A DNA stretch of 64,000 nucleotides, from NCBI GenBank assembly GCA_046302815.1, contig JBKCHO010000145.1, forward strand, positions 1-64,000, given 5' to 3'. Position numbers and translations under genes: made by a program. The first letter of the stretch is position 1. Each line of letters opens with the position of its first letter. The notes below the pieces were generated by a model. The model searched no databases. It was not told the origin of the DNA and saw only the letters and a list, made by a program, of their open reading frames with translations. Source of the DNA: JALRAP01 sp046302815 (lineage in GTDB: Bacteria > Bacteroidota > Bacteroidia > AKYH767-A > OLB10). Shown here in pieces: positions 34,267 to 43,337 of the stretch.

Positions 34267-36756
34267 TCAGAACTGCTGACCGATAGTGAAGTGGAACTCC
34301 CCTCCATTCCTGCCGGAAAGACCGGGAACATTATCGAAGCCGTAACCCCAATCAAGTCCTAGCAAACCGAACATGGGAAGGAATATCCTAACACCTGTTC
34401 CCGCAGCCCTTTTAATGTCAAAGGGATTGAACTCCCGGAACCTGCCAAACGCATTACCTGCCTCGAGGAAACCCATCACATAAATGGTGGCAGATGGGTT
34501 CAGGGATAGCGGATAGCGCAGTTCCATTGTGTACTTATCATAAATTGTGCCACCTCCTCTTGGATTAAGGGAATTGTTAGGATATCCCCTTTGAGCAATA
34601 ATCTCTCTTCCATCTAAAGAAAAGCCTGAAAGTCCGTCACCACCCAAATAAAACCGTTCAAAAGGAGATTGTCCGATACCTTTGTCATAATACCCCAGGA
34701 AACCATAACTTGCTTTCACATGAAGAACCAACTTGTTCCAAGCCAAGGGTGTAAACCAAGCAGCATTGAACTTCCATTTATGATACTCGATAAACTTGTA
34801 TTTTTCCTGATCGGTCAAAGTTGCGTAGTCTTTGCTGCTGAACAAAGAGTATGGAGGTGTGAGCTGGAGCGTAAGTGAGAACTGGGATCCGGTGCGTGGA
34901 TAAATGGGTGCATCAACCGAGTTTCGTGATAGGGTTTCTTGGAAATTGATATTATTTGCATATCCATCGCTAAATAGAAAAGCTGATGAATACCTTAACA
35001 GCTCATAGTATTGATAATTTATTTCATGATAAACGCTGAAATAATCATCGGGGATCCGTAGCCTTTGCCCCAATCCCACGGAGACGCCATTGATGGATAT
35101 AGATTGTCTCGATTCATTGGACTTGGGCAAGCCATTGGATTGAATCGAACGATAGGTAGAAACCGTAAGGGAATTAGGCTTTTTTCCTCCCAGCCAAGGC
35201 TCGGTAAAAGAGGCACTGTAAGATTGATAAAATCTCCCACTGGTTTGCGCACGAAGTGATAGTTTTTGGCCATCTCCGGAAGGCAGTGGCGTCCAGGCGC
35301 CTTTTTTAAAAAAGTTAGCAGCAGAGAAGTTGTTGAAAGATACGCCAAGGGTTCCAACTACTTGGCCTGCACCCCAACCACCAGATAACTCGATTTGATC
35401 CGAAGGGCGCTCTTCCACCACATACTCAATATCGACTGTCCCCTCCTGAGGATTAGGTTTAGGATTGACGCCAAGCTTTTCCTGATCGAAATATCCCAAT
35501 TGGGCAAGTTCCCTTTGGGTTCTGATAATGTCAGCCCTGGAAAACAACTGACCCGGCTGTGTGCGGATCTCACGCATGACTACCTTGTCATTTGTTTTTG
35601 TGTTTCCTACAACCGTGATTTTATTTACGACAGCTTGTTTCCCCTCGTAAATACGCATTTCATAATCTATTGAATCCCCTACAACAGCTATTTCAACAGG
35701 TGTTACTTGAAAAAACAAATAGCCGTTGTCCATGTATAGTGCTGTGATATCCCTGCCAGCTTGGCTTCCAAAAAGACCCTCATCAAGTTTCTTTTGGTTG
35801 AAGATTTCGCCTTTTTGAATATTTAGAGTCTTTTCTAAATCGGATGCGGCGTATTTGGTGTTACCTAACCAAGTGATATTCCTGAAATAGTATTTGGGGC
35901 CCTCTTTAACTCGAATGAGTACATTGACAGATTTCTCATTGTAGGCGTAAACTGAATCATAAGTGATTCTTGCATCCCTAAACCCCAACTTCCTATATTC
36001 GGCTTCAACAGCCTCTTTGTCTTTATCGAAATTGCTTTGCACAAACTTCGATGTAGAGAAAATCCTGTACACTTTTTTCTCCTTAGTTTCCTTCATTTTT
36101 CTCTTAAGCTTCTTCACTTCCGCCTGTTCTACACCTTCAAAAGTAATTTGGTTAACCTTGACCCTTTTTTTCTTATCCACGATAATGGTTAAGAGCTGGC
36201 TGTTGGGGATGTTAGGTTCATCCTTGAGATCAATTTTGACCTCCGTGTTATAAAAACCCTTGTCGATAAAGAAACCGGCAACTTCATTACGGGTGTTTTG
36301 AACCAGATCCTCCGTAACGATTTTTCCCGACACTAACTTAATTTTCTCACGAAGCTTGTCGGCCTCTGACTTTGAAACTCCTTCAAAAGAGAAGCGAGAC
36401 AATCTAGGGCGCTCCTCCAATTGTATTTCAAGAAAAATGTTGTTGCCTACGATTCGTGTAGCTACTATCTTTATATCAGACAAAAGACCCTGCTTCCAAA
36501 GATTTTCAATCGCTTTGGATATTTCAGTGCCAGGTACATTGACTCGATCCCCCACATTCAATCCCGACAAGGCAATCAGAACCTTTTCATCCAAAAATCG
36601 AACACCACTTACCGTGATTCCTGCAATTTCAAACTCTCTGGGAGAGGAGTAATCCACCTTGGATTCTGTACTATCGCCAATCACTGTCACTTGGGCCAAT
36701 GTGGACAAAGGCAGTAAGATAAATGCCAGTAAAAGGTATGGAAAGTTCCTCGACAT
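34267..36756 (-). CDS. bamA: Outer-membrane protein assembly factor BamA
   Basis: BamA inserts beta-barrel proteins into the outer membrane. A signal peptide (residues 1-22, ending TLAQ) precedes several POTRA domains (for example FEIAGITVSGVRFLDEKVL, VKVNQITFEGVEQAE, VVNKITVVGNTKTND) and a C-terminal Omp85 barrel of about 380 residues ending in the terminal aromatic signature HFTIGQQF. I chose the Met of MSRNFPYLLL because it yields the signal peptide; an upstream extension lies in the uppS end. The 829-residue length is normal. It starts 10 bp after uppS. Confidence 0.96.
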   Translation of the reverse strand: MSRNFPYLLLAFILLPLSTLAQVTVIGDSTESKVDYSSPREFEIAGITVSGVRFLDEKVLIALSGLNVGDRVNVPGTEISKAIENLWKQGLLSDIKIVATRIVGNNIFLEIQLEERPRLSRFSFEGVSKSEADKLREKIKLVSGKIVTEDLVQNTRNEVAGFFIDKGFYNTEVKIDLKDEPNIPNSQLLTIIVDKKKRVKVNQITFEGVEQAEVKKLKRKMKETKEKKVYRIFSTSKFVQSNFDKDKEAVEAEYRKLGFRDARITYDSVYAYNEKSVNVLIRVKEGPKYYFRNITWLGNTKYAASDLEKTLNIQKGEIFNQKKLDEGLFGSQAGRDITALYMDNGYLFFQVTPVEIAVVGDSIDYEMRIYEGKQAVVNKITVVGNTKTNDKVVMREIRTQPGQLFSRADIIRTQRELAQLGYFDQEKLGVNPKPNPQEGTVDIEYVVEERPSDQIELSGGWGAGQVVGTLGVSFNNFSAANFFKKGAWTPLPSGDGQKLSLRAQTSGRFYQSYSASFTEPWLGGKKPNSLTVSTYRSIQSNGLPKSNESRQSISINGVSVGLGQRLRIPDDYFSVYHEINYQYYELLRYSSAFLFSDGYANNINFQETLSRNSVDAPIYPRTGSQFSLTLQLTPPYSLFSSKDYATLTDQEKYKFIEYHKWKFNAAWFTPLAWNKLVLHVKASYGFLGYYDKGIGQSPFERFYLGGDGLSGFSLDGREIIAQRGYPNNSLNPRGGGTIYDKYTMELRYPLSLNPSATIYVMGFLEAGNAFGRFREFNPFDIKRAAGTGVRIFLPMFGLLGLDWGYGFDNVPGLSGRNGGEFHFTIGQQF

Positions 36757-36766
36757 AGTTAAGTTA

Positions 36767-37525
36767 TCAGTCAGATGTTTGCTCTTGGACCATTCCGTAG
36801 CGACGGTCTCTTTTTTGAAAATCCTCAATGGCCATGTAAAAATCCTCTTTTCTGAAATCGGGCCAAAGTTTTTCAGTGAAATAAAGCTCCGCATAGGCGA
36901 TTTGCCATAACATGAAATTACTGATTCGGTGCTCACCACTAGTTCTAATCAGCAATTCGGGATCGGGACAAAACGATGTACAAAGAGCACTAGCAAAAGT
37001 TTGATCATTGATTTGAGACGGGTCCAATTCTCCTTTAACGGCTTTTTCGGCAAGAACTCTGGCGGCACGGGTCAATTCCCATCTAGAACTATAACTTAAT
37101 GCAAGCACCAAGGTCATTCGAGTGTTGGCTGCGGTTTTGGAAATGGCCTCCTCCAAATTTTTCCTGCACCCCGAGGGTAGGCTCTCTAAGTCGCCTATAG
37201 CCATTAGTTTAATGTTATTGTCCATCAAAGTTCTGGTTTCCTTGTTGATAGACGAAACCAATAACTCCATGAGTGCATCCACCTCCCATCTAGGTCGTTT
37301 CCAATTTTCAGTCGAGAATGCATACAATGATAAGTACTTTACTCCAAGATCTGCGGCCGCTTCAACTGTGTCTCTAACGGCTTTAACTCCATTTTGATGT
37401 CCAAAGGTCCGCAACATTCCCTGATTCTTAGCCCATCGGCCATTGCCGTCCATGATCACACATACATGTGATGGCAATTTGGACAAGTCGATACGCTCCT
37501 TGGGACTCATGTTTGAAAGGGACAC
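36767..37525 (-). CDS. uppS: Undecaprenyl diphosphate synthase (isoprenyl transferase)
   Basis: UppS condenses isopentenyl diphosphate onto farnesyl diphosphate in cis to make the C55 carrier used by MraY and MurG. The catalytic motif VCVIMDGNGRWAK is at residues 21-33 with Asp26, followed by LSLYAFSTENW and the C-terminal RTSGEHRISNFMLWQIAYAE block. The 252-residue length is standard. It stands between the PorG-like pair and bamA, an arrangement known from Porphyromonas and other T9SS-bearing Bacteroidota. Confidence 0.96.
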   Translation of the reverse strand: MSLSNMSPKERIDLSKLPSHVCVIMDGNGRWAKNQGMLRTFGHQNGVKAVRDTVEAAADLGVKYLSLYAFSTENWKRPRWEVDALMELLVSSINKETRTLMDNNIKLMAIGDLESLPSGCRKNLEEAISKTAANTRMTLVLALSYSSRWELTRAARVLAEKAVKGELDPSQINDQTFASALCTSFCPDPELLIRTSGEHRISNFMLWQIAYAELYFTEKLWPDFRKEDFYMAIEDFQKRDRRYGMVQEQTSD

Positions 37526-37552
37526 AAATTTAGCAAATAAAAGGGGGTGTCG

Positions 37553-38413
37553 TCATCGTAGCTTTGCCCTGAATGGCTTGCAACTATCGGAATATTTTTT
37601 GGATAAGGTATAGTTGAGGGTGACTCCGGTGAACATATACCAATCATTATCGGATGCGTTTCCTCTTTGCCGATTTTCATTTAACTCGGGCTGATTGTTC
37701 AAACTCCTGTCGGCCAATATGGCTGACACGGTGCCGTTAGATGCACTCAGCAGCAAAGGGTCGGCATAGGTGGTGCTAACATCAACAAAATAGTCGGTAT
37801 ATAACCGACGCACCCCTGATTCGATACTAATTCCAAATCTGTCAGACAACTTAAGCCTGACGCCCCCTCCAAAAGGGATTGCAACTTGAAGACGATTATA
37901 TTTTTTCCTATCGGGGTAGGCTGAAAGACCCTGTCCTTCCGTACCCAATGGCTGCAAATCATACCACTCGCCATCGAGCTGAGCCTGTGGGTTGAAAGAA
38001 AACAAGTTGATTCCTGCGAAAATGAAAGGAGTGAAAAACGACTCTGGATTTGCAATTTGATACGGGAAAAAGTTGAACTCTAGGATGTAGCTTACATCTA
38101 CAAGCCTAGATCTAAAAGACAAATTCCTCGATTTGTTGAAATCGTCGTTTGACTTACTATCACTTGCCCCAACGGTACCAATGGTTAAAGACAATCTTTG
38201 TGCCCAATGGTTGTTTTGGTTTTTTCTAAAGAAAACTCCAACGGCAGGTTTGGATTGACGGAAATCAAACAACGACTTTTGAATCTCGCCCTTGTAAGTG
38301 GCACCTCCTAAAAAAAAACCCGCTTCCATGCTTTGGCTTAATGATTGCAAAGGTGAAAGGGCGAAAAAGAGGATGAAAAGGAAATTTTCCCGGTATGAAG
38401 GTATTATTCTCAT
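37553..38413 (-). CDS. PorG-like outer-membrane protein (DUF6089), copy 1
   Basis: A signal peptide (about residues 1-27 from the chosen Met, ending SLSQ) leads into a beta-barrel-like protein with MEAGFFLGGATYKGEIQ, a FFTPFIFAGINLFSF strand, GTEGQGL, NRLQVAIPFGGGVRLKL and a TDYFVDVSTTYADP block. PorG, the T9SS outer-membrane partner of the PorK/PorN ring, belongs to DUF6089 and is encoded next to uppS-bamA in P. gingivalis; the same context here supports a T9SS role. An in-frame Met 8 codons upstream (38437) is possible. It is a tandem paralogue of the next gene. Confidence 0.8.
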   Translation of the reverse strand: MRIIPSYRENFLFILFFALSPLQSLSQSMEAGFFLGGATYKGEIQKSLFDFRQSKPAVGVFFRKNQNNHWAQRLSLTIGTVGASDSKSNDDFNKSRNLSFRSRLVDVSYILEFNFFPYQIANPESFFTPFIFAGINLFSFNPQAQLDGEWYDLQPLGTEGQGLSAYPDRKKYNRLQVAIPFGGGVRLKLSDRFGISIESGVRRLYTDYFVDVSTTYADPLLLSASNGTVSAILADRSLNNQPELNENRQRGNASDNDWYMFTGVTLNYTLSKKYSDSCKPFRAKLR

Positions 38414-38488
38414 TTGACAAGGATTCCTGAAGTTCATTCAGTATGATCATTTGAAACGATGTTTGACGGGGCATATTGCCCGCTTCTT

Positions 38489-39397
38489 TTAGAACATCGG
38501 GAAACCAGAGCGACCAGTTCGTAGTTTGTAGTTAATACTGAAAATTGCAAACATGTATGAATCCTTGTCCCTAGGATCTCCCCGCTGGGCTCCCTCGGCT
38601 GTGATGTAAGGAAACTCGTTATCGGATCTATCGGCCAGTTCAGCAGAAAGCGTGCCACCTGAAGCCAACAATGATCCTTGGGAATAATATGTTTTACTCA
38701 CATCATCAATGTAGTCAGTGAATGTCTTTCGGATTCCGAATTGTAAACCAATTCCCCATCTGCGATCAATGCCGTATTTAAATCCAATACCAACAGGAAT
38801 GGCTAACTGTATTCTGCTGTAATCCTTCCTTGTGTCAGTAAGACCTTGTCCTTCAGTATTTAGCTCAGCCAGATTAACCCATTCCCCTTTGTATTCGCCT
38901 TTTGGATTAAAATAAAACACTCCTAAACCAATAAATCCGTAACCGGAAAGCTCAAAACCTCGCGACCCACGAACACCCTTTAGTTTATACCTAGCACCGA
39001 CCTGCTCTTTTATAAATGCTATTTCTAAGTTGGAGCTTAACTCAAAAATATCTGACCGAAAATTCAAATTTCGATAATTCCTGAAAAACTCTTGTGTTAA
39101 GGCGTCATCACCAGAGACTCTGCCATATGTCAAGGTATTGTTAAGAGCAAAAACCTGGCTCAGTTTGTAACGGAAACCAGCCGAAACAGCCAAGTTGTTC
39201 TCACTGAGCTCCAAATCTTTAAGATAGTCGGTTCCAACCTGGTCAGCACCACCTAGCTCACCAAGAAAATTCGAAACTCCTACCCCAAAGTGAAGCTCTG
39301 TACGGTAGGACTTCCAACGCTGCTTGTAACTTTGAGCGTTTGCCAAACATGGCAGAACGAGTATTGCCAAAACAATGATTACCTTGAACTTACTCAT
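38489..39397 (-). CDS. PorG-like outer-membrane protein (DUF6089), copy 2
   Basis: The 302-residue product has a signal peptide (MSKFKVIIVLAILVLPCLANAQ) and then the same layout as copy 1: YRTELHFGVGVSNFLGEL, LSGYGFIGLGVFYFNPKGEY, NTEGQGL, SRIQLAIPVGIGFKYGI, TDYIDDVSKTYYSQ and a shared ADRSDN segment. The GVGVSNFLGELGG opening is closest to the usual DUF6089 form, so this copy may be the true PorG. The upstream in-frame Met at 39481 would overlap nadK and gives no signal peptide. Both copies lie in one operon with uppS and bamA. Confidence 0.8.
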   Translation of the reverse strand: MSKFKVIIVLAILVLPCLANAQSYKQRWKSYRTELHFGVGVSNFLGELGGADQVGTDYLKDLELSENNLAVSAGFRYKLSQVFALNNTLTYGRVSGDDALTQEFFRNYRNLNFRSDIFELSSNLEIAFIKEQVGARYKLKGVRGSRGFELSGYGFIGLGVFYFNPKGEYKGEWVNLAELNTEGQGLTDTRKDYSRIQLAIPVGIGFKYGIDRRWGIGLQFGIRKTFTDYIDDVSKTYYSQGSLLASGGTLSAELADRSDNEFPYITAEGAQRGDPRDKDSYMFAIFSINYKLRTGRSGFPMF

Positions 39398-39464
39398 GAC
39401 TTTTATCAGGGTTGAACAACAAAAATAAACAATTTGTGTACAAAAAAACCGAATGAATTGAAAT

Positions 39465-40367
39465 TCAATTCCTGACATCAAGCCCCCACATCAGCTTGTT
39501 TCTCAGAGTCCCCAGAAAATTTTCGCTATGAAGGCGAACGATATCAATAGAAAAGTCCTCCTTTCGAGCTGCCAGTTGAACAGAAGAATCGATAGTTATA
39601 GACCTTGAATCTAAGGATGCCAAGAAGAAGGGGTTACGACCCTCGACTTCAAGGGATATAACATACTTGTCGGAGACAACGATGGGCCTCACATTCAAAT
39701 TGTGGGGGGCAATAGGCGTTATGACGAAATTCTCGGATTGGGGAACAATGATGGGACCACCACAACTCAATGAATAACCCGTAGATCCGGTCGGAGTCGA
39801 TATGATCAATCCGTCAGCCCAGTAGCTGTTCAAATACTCACCATTCAAATAGGTATGAATGATGATCATGGATGAACTATCCTTTTTATGAATGGTGATT
39901 TCATTCAAGGCGTAATTGACTTGACCAAACAACGGTATAGGCGTTTCCAGTCGAATCAATGACCGTTTGTCCAAATCATACCTGCCCTGCAACAAATATT
40001 CAACGCATGATTCGAGTTGGTCTTTAGATATACTTGCCAAGAACCCTAACCTACCCGTATTAATTCCAACAATAGGAATGCCATGGTTTCTAACCAATGT
40101 AATCGTATCGAGTAAGGTGCCATCGCCACCTAAACTGAAAAGGAAGTTTGCATTGCCTTGTAATTCGTCATGGGTGGAGAATGTGTCAATGCCGTTTGAT
40201 TGGATGCCATTTTGCTTCATGAAGCTGTACAATGGCTGATATAACAAGGGCCTGATCGAATGACACTTAAATACCTCGATCAACTTTGACACATATGGAA
40301 GAATAGCCTGTGTGCCAGTTCGACCGTACACAGCAAAAGTCAAATTGGAAGAAATTGAATCAGCCAT
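39465..40367 (-). CDS. nadK: NAD kinase
   Basis: NadK phosphorylates NAD to NADP. The GGDGT motif (FSLGGDGTLLDTI), the ALNEITIHK motif and the ADGLIISTPTGSTGYSLS block are diagnostic. Starting at the Met of MADSISSNLTFAVYGRTG gives 300 residues, the usual size; an upstream start adds 34 residues that run into the neighbour's end. It lies 32 bp after the TamA-like gene and is the only soluble metabolic enzyme in this envelope operon besides uppS and murI. Confidence 0.95.
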   Translation of the reverse strand: MADSISSNLTFAVYGRTGTQAILPYVSKLIEVFKCHSIRPLLYQPLYSFMKQNGIQSNGIDTFSTHDELQGNANFLFSLGGDGTLLDTITLVRNHGIPIVGINTGRLGFLASISKDQLESCVEYLLQGRYDLDKRSLIRLETPIPLFGQVNYALNEITIHKKDSSSMIIIHTYLNGEYLNSYWADGLIISTPTGSTGYSLSCGGPIIVPQSENFVITPIAPHNLNVRPIVVSDKYVISLEVEGRNPFFLASLDSRSITIDSSVQLAARKEDFSIDIVRLHSENFLGTLRNKLMWGLDVRN

Positions 40368-40399
40368 TGGAACAAATGTAGTGAAACCCTGTTCAAGGC

Positions 40400-41824
40400 T
40401 CAAATGGGTGTTGCAAAATGGAGAAAAAACCCCGATTCTCCCAGTCGATTTATGGAGTATTCTACGCAAAAAACAAGATTATAGTAGGTAACATAATCGA
40501 ATCCGATTCCGTAGCCATACTCTATTCGATTGGACAAAGGGTTTTTGTAGGCAAATTGGCGATCGCGCACATAACCTGTTTCGAATCCAGCATTCAAATA
40601 AAAAGCGTTGGGGATGTTTTTGAACTTGTCGCTTATGGGTAAAGGCAACGAAACCACTTTGGTCTTCATCAAGGTGAATTTGATGTTCGATTTAAAAAGT
40701 GCGAAATTCTGTCCCGGGATGACATAATACTCGTATCCTCTGACCAAATCACTTCCATAGCCAAATCCACGCTGAATCCAAAAAGGGTTGTCACTTTGTC
40801 CAGACAGTTTCCCTTTCAATGAATATGCATAGTGCCATTTGGGTGCTATTTGCCCGTATTTCCTGTAGTTGGCCGACAAAAACATCCATTCGGGTTCATT
40901 TTCTTGGATTCCCCATCCCGACTTCACAGCTTCTAAATCCAACAGGTATCCGCCCAACGGATAATATTTATAGTCCCTTAAATCCCTTCGGAAACCCCAT
41001 GAAACCGCCAATAATTGCTGGTCAGAGCTTGAGTTGAAAAGGTACTCTGGATTAAGCTTGGAGATAATATCATCCAGTCTTATCTTCCTGTATTCAACAC
41101 CTAAAAAGGATGTGTTGAAATACCCCTTTCGTCTGCTATACCGCAAACCCGTTGAAAACTCCGTCCTAGCAAAGCCAGATCCTGATTGATATAGTTTCAA
41201 TTTACTGTCATCCACATCATAGCCCACTTCCTTACTTGTGGTATAGGAACCCGAGAAAGATAGGCCCTCTTGCTGATTTTCATTCAGAAAAGGAATTTGA
41301 TACGACAAAGCGAACCTTCTTGTATAACCCCATTTGAACTGAAACTTCAGCGTTTCATTCATCCCTCTAAAATTGCTCCAATTTAAATCCATTCCGTAGT
41401 TGAACCTACCGATGTCTCCAGATCTGACCCACTCATTGAAATTTCGGTCAACCAATTCGAGCCTTGGTAGTGGTAAGATGTACCAACGCTCGACTACATT
41501 GACTAGAACCGTATAACCTTGTGCAGAGTCTAATACGGAGGTAACATCTACAAAATTGAAAATACCAAGGTTCATAATGTTTTCCCTTGATCTGGAAAGC
41601 AGCTTGCTCCAAATGGCAACATCAATTGAGTCGCCTTGTTTAAACATCAACTCACGCTCGATTACTTTTTGTTTGGTAATTTGATTGCCCGCTATTAAAA
41701 TCCTAGCAACAACGAAAGTAGAATCGTTGCTTGAGGTGGATCCAATACAATTTTTAGGCAGAAATACCCAAAGCGCCAAAAAAGAAAAACTTAGGAAATA
41801 AAGTCTTTTTTTACCTGAAACCAT
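40400..41824 (-). CDS. BamA/TamA-like Omp85 protein with one POTRA domain
   Basis: After a hydrophobic signal (residues 7-28) comes one POTRA-like domain (VARILIAGNQITKQKVIEREL to ERWYILPLP, about 38-120) and a barrel of about 350 residues. The barrel has the Omp85 RGF-type loop as RGYEYYVIPGQ near residue 375, but with Tyr in place of Phe. The 474-residue size is well below BamA. It may be a TamA-like or lineage-specific assembly or transport Omp85 protein; no substrate can be named. It lies between the CBS gene (22 bp) and nadK. Confidence 0.8.
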   Translation of the reverse strand: MVSGKKRLYFLSFSFLALWVFLPKNCIGSTSSNDSTFVVARILIAGNQITKQKVIERELMFKQGDSIDVAIWSKLLSRSRENIMNLGIFNFVDVTSVLDSAQGYTVLVNVVERWYILPLPRLELVDRNFNEWVRSGDIGRFNYGMDLNWSNFRGMNETLKFQFKWGYTRRFALSYQIPFLNENQQEGLSFSGSYTTSKEVGYDVDDSKLKLYQSGSGFARTEFSTGLRYSRRKGYFNTSFLGVEYRKIRLDDIISKLNPEYLFNSSSDQQLLAVSWGFRRDLRDYKYYPLGGYLLDLEAVKSGWGIQENEPEWMFLSANYRKYGQIAPKWHYAYSLKGKLSGQSDNPFWIQRGFGYGSDLVRGYEYYVIPGQNFALFKSNIKFTLMKTKVVSLPLPISDKFKNIPNAFYLNAGFETGYVRDRQFAYKNPLSNRIEYGYGIGFDYVTYYNLVFCVEYSINRLGESGFFLHFATPI

Positions 41825-41846
41825 GACCAGTCGGCTTCGGGCAAAA

Positions 41847-42509
41847 TTACATTTTGAGATAATTCATGAAAGCGTCGTACCTGGCTTGAAGGTCGGGCTG
41901 AAACTCGCTTTGATGGTATGAGGCCTTGACATCGTAATCATGCCTAAAAAAACCAGCCATGATTCGGGTAAGATCTACCCGGTCTATTCGGAGCGTTACC
42001 TCCAACTTGCCACTTTCAGTGGATGGATTCACGCTTGCGCTCAGGACTTTTGCTCCCTCTGCCTCGACAAGACGAGCCATTTCGGATAGCATGTATTTAT
42101 CCATATCGACATCCAAAACCAAAACACCGCCCGGCTCCTCTAAAGAATTAGAACGAGCAATGGCATTCAGAATATCTGATGTGGTTATCAACCCCAAATA
42201 CCTACCCGGATCATCCAATACGGGTACTACTGAAGTATCATGAGAAGCGGCAAGTCGAACCGCATCGAGTATATGTTGGTATTCATTGACATAGACCCGA
42301 ATGAACGGAGTTTGTAAATCCTCTAACAACAAGGAGTCTTTTTCTATCCTGGCCAATTCCTCTTCACGAACCAATCCAACATAACCATTGGAGCCAATGA
42401 CCGGAAGTTGTGTGTGCTTGAAGGCAACCATCCATGCCAATGCCCTACCGACCGTATCGGTGGTTTTGAGCGGTGGAACCGTGTCGTTGATCAAATCCCT
42501 AACTAGCAT
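41847..42509 (-). CDS. CBS-domain pair protein with ACT-like C-terminus
   Basis: The 220-residue soluble protein has two CBS motifs (about 1-55, ending VIGSNGYVGLVREEEL, and 70-125, with VVPVLDDPGRYLGLITTSDIL), which bind adenine nucleotides in many families. The rest (GGVLVLDVDMDKYMLSEMARLVEAEGAKVLS) looks like an ACT-type regulatory fold. It opens the nadK-porG-uppS-bamA operon, a conserved neighbour in this phylum. A ligand-sensing role is plausible but unproven. Confidence 0.8.
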   Translation of the reverse strand: MLVRDLINDTVPPLKTTDTVGRALAWMVAFKHTQLPVIGSNGYVGLVREEELARIEKDSLLLEDLQTPFIRVYVNEYQHILDAVRLAASHDTSVVPVLDDPGRYLGLITTSDILNAIARSNSLEEPGGVLVLDVDMDKYMLSEMARLVEAEGAKVLSASVNPSTESGKLEVTLRIDRVDLTRIMAGFFRHDYDVKASYHQSEFQPDLQARYDAFMNYLKM

Positions 42510-42539
42510 ACCTTTCTAACGAATGAAATCCAAAAATGG

Positions 42540-42567
42540 TTGTATGACAACAAACATAATACTTTTG
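42540..42567 (+). promoter_or_regulatory. pdxJ promoter, TTG-N17-TACTTTTG
   Basis: TTG (42540-42542), 17 bp, then TACTTTTG (42560-42567) match both halves of the Bacteroidota sigma-A promoter. Transcription would begin near 42574, leaving a leader of about 43 nt before the pdxJ ATG. This is the best-formed promoter seen in the window. Confidence 0.7.
42551..42558 (-). promoter_or_regulatory. Bacteroidota -7 element of the bam/porG operon (TATGTTTG)
   Basis: TATGTTTG on the minus strand fully matches TAnnTTTG and stands about 42 bp upstream of the CBS-protein ATG. It lies inside the pdxJ promoter on the other strand, so the two promoters overlap. No TTG at the expected -33 spacing is seen. 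Confidence 0.45.
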
Positions 42568-42616
42568 AGGTCGGTTATCGTTTTACCACAACAAAGATGC
42601 CACAGTTTACACGACC

Positions 42617-43333
42617 ATGACAAGACTTAGTGTCAATATCAACAAAATAGCTACCCTGAGAAATGCGCGCGGCGGGAGCATACCAGACCTTGTGAATACC
42701 GCCAAAGCATGTGAAAGATTTGGCGCTCAAGGCATAACCGTTCATCCCAGACCTGATGAAAGACATATTCGCTACAAAGATGTACACGATCTCAAAGGTG
42801 TTGTAACCACGGAATTCAACATAGAGGGATACCCCTCAGAGGATTTCATGAAACTTGTATTATCGGTGGTTCCAGAGCAAGTAACCCTGGTTCCAGACCC
42901 TCCAAACGCCTTAACTTCAAATGCGGGATGGGATGTTGTCAACCATTTCGAACTTTTGAGAACAAAAATTACGGAGCTAAAAAATGTCGGTATCCGGGTT
43001 TCGATTTTCATAGACACCGACCTTGAAATGATTAGAAGGGCATCCGAAACAGGCACCAACAGGATCGAACTTTATACCGAGCCCTATGCCAAGGATTACA
43101 CGATAAACAAGCAGAAAGCTGTCGAGTCATTTGCAAAGGCTGCTGAACTTGCACATGAACTTGGTTTGGGAGTGAACGCAGGCCACGATTTGAATCTTGA
43201 AAATCTAAAATGGTTCGCTACCCATGTACCTCATTTGAGCGAGGTCTCTATTGGGCACGCCCTGATTTGTGATTCAATTTGGTACGGACTCGAAAACACC
43301 ATCCAGATGTATCTGGCAAGACTACAAGCCTGA
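42617..43333 (+). CDS. pdxJ: Pyridoxine 5'-phosphate synthase
   Basis: PdxJ condenses 1-deoxyxylulose 5-phosphate with 3-amino-2-oxopropyl phosphate to form pyridoxine 5'-phosphate. The TIM-barrel protein starts with SVNINKIATLRNARGG and has the GITVHPRPDERHI motif, the VTLVPDPPN (usual VTLVPE) motif and the terminal SIGHALICDSIWYGLE block. The 238-residue size is standard. It is divergent from the bam operon and convergent with the deacetylase (4 bp). Confidence 0.96.
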   Translation: MTRLSVNINKIATLRNARGGSIPDLVNTAKACERFGAQGITVHPRPDERHIRYKDVHDLKGVVTTEFNIEGYPSEDFMKLVLSVVPEQVTLVPDPPNALTSNAGWDVVNHFELLRTKITELKNVGIRVSIFIDTDLEMIRRASETGTNRIELYTEPYAKDYTINKQKAVESFAKAAELAHELGLGVNAGHDLNLENLKWFATHVPHLSEVSIGHALICDSIWYGLENTIQMYLARLQA

Positions 43334-43337
43334 ATAA

